Positions 11,501-20,500 of a stretch of DNA of 64,000 bases are shown in pieces. Location: positions 62,001 through 126,000 of the forward strand of contig NW_024883092.1 in assembly GCF_019059575.1 (NCBI RefSeq), written 5' to 3'. This DNA is from Amphibalanus amphitrite (lineage: Eukaryota > Arthropoda > Thecostraca > Balanomorpha > Balanidae). The translations under genes were made by a program, and so were the position numbers. How positions within the stretch are numbered: the first letter of the stretch is position 1; the number at the start of each line of letters is the position of its first letter. Under the pieces are notes generated by a model that did not search any database, was not told the origin of the DNA, and saw only the letters and a list, made by a program, of their open reading frames with translations.

Positions 11501-14500
11501 GTCACGAGAAATTGCCAAGATTCAGTTCAAGATTTTGGAAAATGCGGAACGATAATCAATAATCGAAGATAGCCATTTGATTGCTCATGGTATTGGCAAT
11601 CTAATGGCGTTTACGGCATGTCTGTATGTCTATTTTGTGATTTTATATGATTTTTTGAACATATGCCGTTTTTGGTCGAAAACTCAGAAATCATGACGTC
11701 ACTAAAACCTCGATAACTCAAAAATTTTCAGACCGATTTTTTTGAAACTTTGTCACAATAAACTTCAATCAATTCCCTACAAGTACCCAAAATTTTGCGC
11801 GCCGCAGGCGCGCCGTTTTTGTGCTATGGCCCGGCGAAAAAAGTGGGGGCGTTTAACGCCCCCCCCCCCCAGCAACTCGCGGGTTAATGAGGTGGTGGTG
11901 AGCGACTGAATAAACGGATAATATGTGGTGTAATACGGAATTAAAGGTAGTGTGCCAGCTTTCTTGGACCGTATGGAGTTAATGGCCCAGATAAGGAGAA
12001 CCGGATTTTTAGAACTTATCCATACCTTCAAAACTCATGGAAACGTCTTAAATTCTTCAAATTTTGAGTACCCCAGTGCGAAATTCGCCCCGACGGGTTG
12101 TCGGTCGTACCCCAACCACATTTTACACCACTATGAACAATAAATGCACACACTGAAATCGCTATTACCGATATGCTCATCCAATCAAGTTTCGATAAAC
12201 CCGTTCATCATCATCTCCTGCGGTTTCGAACACGCCTGTTAGGTGGCTTCTGATGCTCGTCGAGGTCGGAATTTCCAAATACGCGTGGTGCGTCGGGCCG
12301 CGCGCTCTGACTTCGGCCAAGAAAAATGCGTCAGCTGATCATTGTCATTTCTGCCACTTGCGTGTGGTGAAATGGGGTCATAACTTATAAGACGGCTTTT
12401 TCATATCAATTATTTTACATAAAATCATATTTCAAACCATAAATAATGTTCGACAGCCAAATAAAAGAAACAATACCAATACGGGCTTACAGTTTAAGGC
12501 TCGACATTGTGTTGTCTACGATTAGACAGCTGATAACTCATTCCCGTACGTCGTATGGTCGTAACACTATAATGACCTTTGCTTATTGTCACAAGTGCGC
12601 CGCATTCGCGATTGTTGCCCGACGCCTGTTTGCAGGTGAGCCCACTACAGTTGTTATACATATCTAAAAACCGAAAAACTTTTAGGCGAAAAAGGCACTA
12701 TTCCAGGCCCATTTTTGATTTTTTTTGCGATATTAGGTAAAAACAGAAGCTTCTTATCCTAGGAAAAATAAAATGGGAAATCTTTCAAAGGTGGCACACT
12801 ACCTTTAAGCAAGAAATGCAGGTGTTAGCGTATGATAGGTAGGACGAAAAGACTAGGCTATGTTCTGGAAGATGTTGCTAAAACGTGACTTTGACACTTT
12901 GAATTTAATTTCACGTCATTGTTACCTATAAATGAGCTACACAAAATACAATATCCGAAAATAAAAAGAATATTCGTTTAATCCATGCAAATCAGCACCA
13001 ATCGTAGACGTCATTTGAGCCTGTGGATAAGATCCGGGTGACAAAGCATAAGCTACCTGAGATACACGAAACTCCCTCTAAGCCAACTCACGGAATATAG
13101 TCTACGACAGACTATATAAGCGCCTATATATCCTGTGCCTAGAGCATCAATAATGTTCTCCCAACCCATGCCCCAGTCTTTTTGAGGCCAGCGCTCTCAT
13201 ACCATAGCCTATCCAGAACCATATGGCAAATCTGCAATGCGATGCCACAAACGTTATGCGATAGCGCTGACACAAATGTGATGACTTTACATAGAATACG
13301 GAGGACAGGCCAGTAATACCCACCGCAGTTACAGGAGTATCGATGGAACTCGGCTCGGGGCTCGCGAGCTGCGGAAAACGTGAGGACAGGTGGGTGTCTT
13401 TAGTGCGAACGCAGCCCCAGCCAGCCCACAATAGGCTCTGCTCTTAGCCACCAGCTGCGCCGTCTATTCTAGCCCACAAATTGGAGCAAATATATGTTCA
13501 GCTCAATGCATTACTAAGAAGGTAGTAAAACATAATATTCTTATAATTTACAAAGCAGCGTAATGCTGGGATCCAAATAGCATCAATTACATAACATACA
13601 TATACCTACATTGCGTCAGACCAGCAAAAAGAAAAAAGAAAAAAAAGGAACCATACATGAGTGCCTAAGGCCTTCTAGCTACGTGACACATATCGCACCT
13701 AATTAAAAAATAAGCTTAATTAAAGTCATGCACAAAGCGGAAGCAAAACGACAGCTATATTTTTGTTGTTGCGAAAGCCTACAGTGCAAGCACAGCAAAT
13801 TAGGCGAGTGCGCGGTTCTGAATTGGAATAGTTATAAGGAGGGGGGAGGGGGAGGGAAGGCACTTACGAGCGAGATTGTGTCACAGACCACCTGCGTCGA
13901 ACACTGGCTGCGCACAAAGCTGGCTGGCAGCGTGTACCGGTGCAGAACCATCGCCGAAGTCAGCACGAACACGTAAGAGGCGTGCAGCTGCAACAGAGGC
14001 GCACAGTGGGACAGCGGGGTAATGGTGAGGGAAATGTAACGAGAACAGGTCTGCGGTCAGTATCTGGATAATCATACAGCTGCATACATTCTAAAGTCGC
14101 AAGTAACAGCTTCATTAATTTATATATTATACCAGAATGTTGGCAAAGTAAAAAATAAGAATAAACTTGCAAGAATCTACCTCACACAAAGCAACCGGAA
14201 AAATGTCATAATTTTCCTTAGTCATCTTCCAACAACCACAAAAAAAAATGGATGCTTAGTGAATGCATTCATTTGCAAACCAACCACGACAGCCAGCAGC
14301 CCTTGGGCGGTAATCCTCACCTGAACGCTGACAATGGGCACTCCGAGGTCATCCAGCCGGGTGCGCGTGGCCACAATGTCCGCCTCAGGCGGCAGCTCTG
14401 CGCCCTCCTCCTGGGAGATCGTCCTCTGGCCGCAGTGTCCCGGCGGCGGCGGAGCGCCCTCGCCGCACTCAGAGACCGCCCTCCTGCCGTCATCCCCTCC

Positions 14501-17500
14501 AGAGGACGGAGCACGGCGCACGTCCGCCGTGATCTCCACCGAGACGGCCCTGCGTCGGTCGTGGGGAGTGGAACCACCCGATGGGGCGCTGCTGGAGGAA
14601 TCACCCTCAGCGTGTCGGTGCTTTTTGTGCTTCTTCTTCTTCTTTTTACTCTTATGGATGTGATAACTGCTGGGATTGCTTGTGTCATCTTTGTGAGATT
14701 CCTCTTTGTCATGACACTTGTCCGTTGTCTGATTGCTTTCATCTTCGTTTTTCCTTTTACTTCCTGCTTCATTTTGTCCTTGATTCTCCCTGAATGTTAC
14801 TACCGTATCAGAGTCCTTCCATGGGTCTCCTTTAGCTTTCTCAGTCCTTTCTGTCTCTCTAGTCTCACTAACAGATTGTACTTCACCAATTCTTACAGCT
14901 TCGTCAGTTGTTTCAATCATGCCCGTATTATCTGCCGTTTTTCTTCTATCTGTCGTCTCTCTGCCGTTCGTTGTCTTTCTTCCCTTCGAAGTATCTTTCC
15001 TCTTGCTCGTATTTTTTCGCTCTGTCGTATTCTCCCTCCCCTTCCTCCTCTTCGTCGTCTCTCCATCCTTCTCCGTCCCTCTACCACCAGACGTCTCTCC
15101 TCTCTCGTTCGTTTCTCTTTCTTCTGTCGTCTCTCCTCTCTCCGCCGTCTCAACCCCATACTCTCCCACCTCCATCTTCACAGCCGCCATCTCTGCTACG
15201 CTCATCCTCGGCTCTTCTCCATCCCTCTCTCCCTCCTCCTCCCTCCGCTCTCCCTCTCCCGCCGGCACGGCTGTCCCCTCTGGAGTCACTCGCAGCATCA
15301 CCGTGTTACCGTTATGTTTCGCCAGCTCCAGTAGCGACTTGTATAGCTCACTGCTGCTGTCAATTTGTCCCAGGTAGGACATAGCCGCCGGCCCGCCAGT
15401 TTCAGCGCTAGCCGGTGGTGGACAGTTGTAACTCTCCTGACTAGTCTGTCTCTCACTCACCGGAGGATCCTCCGGCTCATCCTGATCAAGAGGAGCCGAG
15501 AGAAGCGCAGCAGCCATTTCGTTCAGCTCGGATTCGTTCCTCACTCGAACGATGGCGCGTGCCAGACTGACCTCGTCCTCATCTACCTCCATACCATCGT
15601 CTCCGGCTGCCGCCGGGTCCGGTTTCACGGCGGCAGTCGGTGGAACAGACGGCGGCGGGGACGATCGAGGGGGTGAGGAGGGTGGCTCCGTCTCGGTGGG
15701 AGCAGTCGCCGGGGAGGGATCCGACGGAGCCGGCTCCGACGGCTCCTGTTTCACGCGCACACCGCCGGGGAGCGGTGGCACTTCTGTGGCGGAGGACGCG
15801 GTAGGAGCTGCGGCGGCTGCAGCAGAGGCGACGTTCCCAGCCGAATTACAACTATCCTCCCCTCCAACACGATCACAAGGACCACCATCTGTCGTCCTCG
15901 CCGCGTCGCCCGATTCTGGTCTGCGCTCCAACTCCTCTCTACTCTCTCCTTCCCCCTCCCCCGTCCCTCTGCCGGGCCCATCACCCTGACCGCCGTCCGC
16001 CGGTCCTTCGGCAGCGCCTGGGGCATGCTCGGCCAGTCGCCGCAGCAGTTGCTGTACCTCAGGAGGCAGGCCGAACTGGCCCGGCTGTACGTCACGGCCG
16101 GAGCTCATACATTTGAGGCGAACGTCGCGCATGTGGCGGGCAATCTGGCGCAGACGTCGCATCTGTGGGGCAGAGAGGGGTAGTGTGAAAACCCATCTCA
16201 GTGAAGACTGGTATCATTCAGGGCAATCAGTTATAATTGCAATATTACCAGTGAGCGAAATAGCTAGATAGAAATGGCCATTTATATAAACAATATTCGT
16301 TATATTCGTTATTACATACTGATCCACTTTCAAGTTACGTAAGTGAAAGCTTTTAATAATTGAAATATGAATATGATATTACATCAAGCGAAGATTAAGT
16401 GGATTCGATTACACCTGCTACAGATGAATAACATTACATAAAGGCACGATTGAGCTCAACATTGCATAATGGTGTGCATTGTGCAGGATTGCATTTATTT
16501 TAGGTAACCCAAAACTAGGAATATCCTTTGCAACAGAGGGGTAAAGGTAGCCGAACACGCAAAGTACGGTAATCTTTCTCCGTCATCTTTCTCAGAATCC
16601 AGTGAACAGTCATTTATATAATGTCGATGACAGAACATTGCGATCGATATTCCACACCTGTTCCGACAAAGGCAGGCAGACGGGCCCCGGTAACATGTGT
16701 CAGACAGGGCCTAGCGGATAACATCAGCTGGAATAGGGATTAGGGGGTGGGTCTAGAGTGCGGAGAATGCGGTTATGAGCAGTCTGCACTACGCATCGGG
16801 GGTGATGTTGCTTCGTGAACGTCTCGTATTAAAAATATGTCAGCATTTAGATGCTTGCGGTGTTTTAGATGCTTGCATTCACTGCACAATTACATCAGGA
16901 GCCCCCAAAACTCGCCAATCGAGATACGTAGCCCCATCGAACGGATAAATTGGGCAAAAACTCGACTCAACGGACTTTTTTTATAGAGTTCGGGAAAATA
17001 ACTTTTCTCAATTCTCCATTCACCTACCGACGGTTATAGACAATGCCTCCATCAGTCAGGCGTTCTGACCAGATTCCCATTCAGAACTATTCGGCCATCA
17101 CCCCATCCATGGCTATTACAATTTGGATGGCGCCGCACCCACCCAACTCTGTTTCAGCCGGCGGTCCGGACATACCATAAAGCGACTGACCTCGGTCTGC
17201 AGGGCGATGATCTGCTCCTACTGACCACTAACCTAAACAGAGGTCCGGACAGGCCATAGAGCGACACGATCTATCCCTACTGACCTGACATGACTATCCT
17301 GTACAGAGGTCCCGACAGAGCGACTAACCTCGGACTGGAGGGCGATGATCTGTCCCTACCGAACCCTATCCTTAACACTGACAGACCAGAGAGCGACTAG
17401 CCTCCGTCTGCAGGACGATGATCTGCTCCTACTGACCACTATCTTTGCAGTAGGTCCTGACAGGTCACAGAGCGACTGATCTCGGTCTGCAGGACAATGA

Positions 17501-20500
17501 TCATCTGTTCCTTCTGATGACTGTTCTAAAAAGACGTCCGGACATGCCATAGAGTGACTGACCTCCGCCAGCACGGGCGATGGCCTGTTCCTACTGACCA
17601 CTATTTTTGCCGTAGGTCCTGAAAGACTAGCGACTAACCTCGGTCTGCAGAGCGAGGATCTGCTCCTCCATCTCCTCCACCTGCCCCAGCAGCTGGTTCT
17701 CCACCAGCGACAGGTGCAGCATGTTATCCCAGGCCGGCTCACGGGACGACAGCTCGTCGGCCAGGCGGTACACGTCCTGAAAATGGCAGTGAGGTAGAGG
17801 TGAGGTACGACTGAGGTGGGGGTGTGAAAGCCAGCTGAGCTTGGGCCTGTTGTTTTGGGGCACCAAAATAACAAAACAGTTGGGTCTGAAAACACCTGCA
17901 TGTACTATAACTGAGACATCACATGTCATCCTAGGACAACAAATGCGACAGAAGTAGCATGCTCTGTGAGGGCCAAAAAATGCAGACGTCGGCTGAAATA
18001 ATCCTGCTGCAACAATAGCCTGTTGAAACAGATCCACGACTGACTTAACATCAAACCATACCGTCAGTTCGAAATCACACGCTACGATGGGCGTCAGATG
18101 GCACAAGAGTCGTGGAATACGACAGCCAACATTGGTCACTGGCTCAGCCTCCGGGTCCGCAACGATCACCTGGAATTGCCTTAGAGTGGGTTAGTTAATA
18201 CTGGTGTGAAGCATACTAGATTTATGTGTAACTGCCATTAACGTAGAAAAGCTGGTCATGAGTAAAGTTATCTACCTTCTCAATGACGGTGGTATGCCGG
18301 TTGAAGATGCGACACGTATTGGTCCAGCTCTGCGAGAAGCACGAGCGACACTCCCAAGGCTTTCGGCCTCCTCCGGCGGGCCGCCCGCCGCCGACGTTCG
18401 GACGAATACTGCGCGGCTCCAGAGACGGCGGAGGACCGGAGAATGGCTCGGCGGCCGGCAGCGGAGCCTTGCCGCGCTGTGCGCCTGGTGGGAGCAGGCA
18501 GAATCGGAGGTGAGACTGAAGACACAGCGCAAGTAGGAAATGCATTGCACGTTGTGCATCCAAATGTGTCCCTGCGAGCAACACAATTTAAAAAGAAAAA
18601 CGCAGTGGAAAGTGAGGTACATACAATCCTACTAAAATTTTCGAATCTCCCAAGCCCAACAGAATTTCAGGCAGTTCGCAACGGATCAACCATACCTAGA
18701 TCAGTAAGACACACATTCTTTTTTTTTGTGTAACCAGATACCCCTTACTTATCCACCATCCAGCCTAAAACAAGATTGCCTTGGCATGTTCACACCAATA
18801 AACCTGCGCATCGCTAGCCAACTATAGCATACGTCACTATCCGTGTCAAAGTGCCGTGTCATTGTATCATGCCACTCACCCGCCGCTGCCGCTGAGACCA
18901 CCACTCTGGGAGGGGATCGGGCTCGGCCCTGGACGCTGGCACTGACTGCTGAGCCGGGCCGACTCGAGCTGCCGTCCAGACACGAGAACCGCGCGCTGCC
19001 GTTGAGCGCCGCGAACCGACTGCGGTCCTCTGTTGAAGACGGAGAGGGGTGGGTTGGTGGTGGTGGTGGTGGTGGGAGGGATGGCCTGGTGAGCTGTGTG
19101 ACGGGTAGTGTGTGATGGACTGATAGTGAAGCATACACAGAAGATGTAGATGTGGAGGTTAAATGCATAAAGATGCGCCATACCAAGCAAGGGCTTCAGA
19201 GTTGTCATCTTTGAACAGTGAAAACGTCACCATGCTTCATGGTGAAGCGGGTGACTCGGCAACAACGAAAAAAAAAACTCGTCTTTAACAACTAAAATAT
19301 TGTTTCACATACTTTATAGCAAAGTTTACCCATAAAAATGAGTGGCTCAATGCACGAAACAACGAAAGCAGAACACGGGAAAGCAAGAAACTGCTCGACT
19401 CACCGCTGGTAGTCGCCGTGCTGGTGGCGGAAGGTCTGGATACCGTCACCACCTCCGCGATATCCGGATCAGAGTCCGCTCTGGTCCGAGAACCTCCCCA
19501 GACCGCCACCACATCAGGACTCGACTGTCTCACGGGGCTCGATCGCGCCGGCGCTGCCGCAGCCGCTGTGGATGGGCGTATCCTTACAGGTGACTCATCA
19601 GGTCTCGACAGACCTTCTGTCGCCGCCTTCTCCTTCTGAGCCTCACTGGCGCGACGTGCGAACGCTGCCGCGACGGACTGAGCGACCCGACCCCGTCCAC
19701 TGCCGCCCAGCGGAGCTACTGAGCTAGCGGTGAAGGTAGGGTTCGGCTGAGTTGATGTCGCGGTCGACACTGGCTCCCGTCCCGTGGCTCGCTTGGCGAC
19801 ACCCAGCCGCTCGGCGGACAGCAGGCCAGTCGGCACGGGACTGGACGTGAGTAACGGCCCACTGTCCTCCCCGGGGGCGCCCTTCTCCAGGATTTTCTGT
19901 ATGTCCGACAGCACCTCCGCCGGGAGAGTTTCCTCCGTATCTCTCCGGGCGGGCGATCCACCGCCTCCGCTACCACCGACAGCAAACCGTTCCTGTTCCA
20001 TCCGCCGCGCCTGCTGCCCGCGGTGAGTCCGCATCAGCTCGGAAATCAGGTGACGAGAGCGTAACAGGGTCGGGTCGTCCACCGCAGTGCGCAGAGACTC
20101 TTTCCCCATCCGCATTAGTCGGCGGATCAGCGTACTGGTCGCACCCGAGGTCGGCGCCGGCCGCGGACGGGAGGAAACTGGCTCCTCCAGCGCCGAGCAT
20201 TCAGAGTTGGACCGCACCCGCTTGCTGGGGACCGGGAGACGCCACTGGCTGTTCGGAGAGGTCTGCGTGTCGGAAACCCGCCGTTTGCGGCCATGAGCCG
20301 GTGATGATACTGTCGCTGCTGACGACATGTCGGCGCTAGGAGAGATGAAAACGACGGCATCTTTATCAGGTTCGGAAGCCACCACGATGGGCTGACTGAC
20401 TGGCATCTCTGAGGTCCTGCTCGCTGGCTCCTTGGGAGCCGGTTGGGCGGCAGGAAGGGTGGTCTTCTTGGAGGGCGGGGTAGCTTTCGGTTTAGATCGT

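Noticed and set aside
14252..15384. Plus-strand frames of 158 and 360 codons opposite gene 1 exon 5
   Set aside because: They mirror the low-complexity coding exon on the minus strand and read as simple Ser/Leu/Arg-rich sequence.
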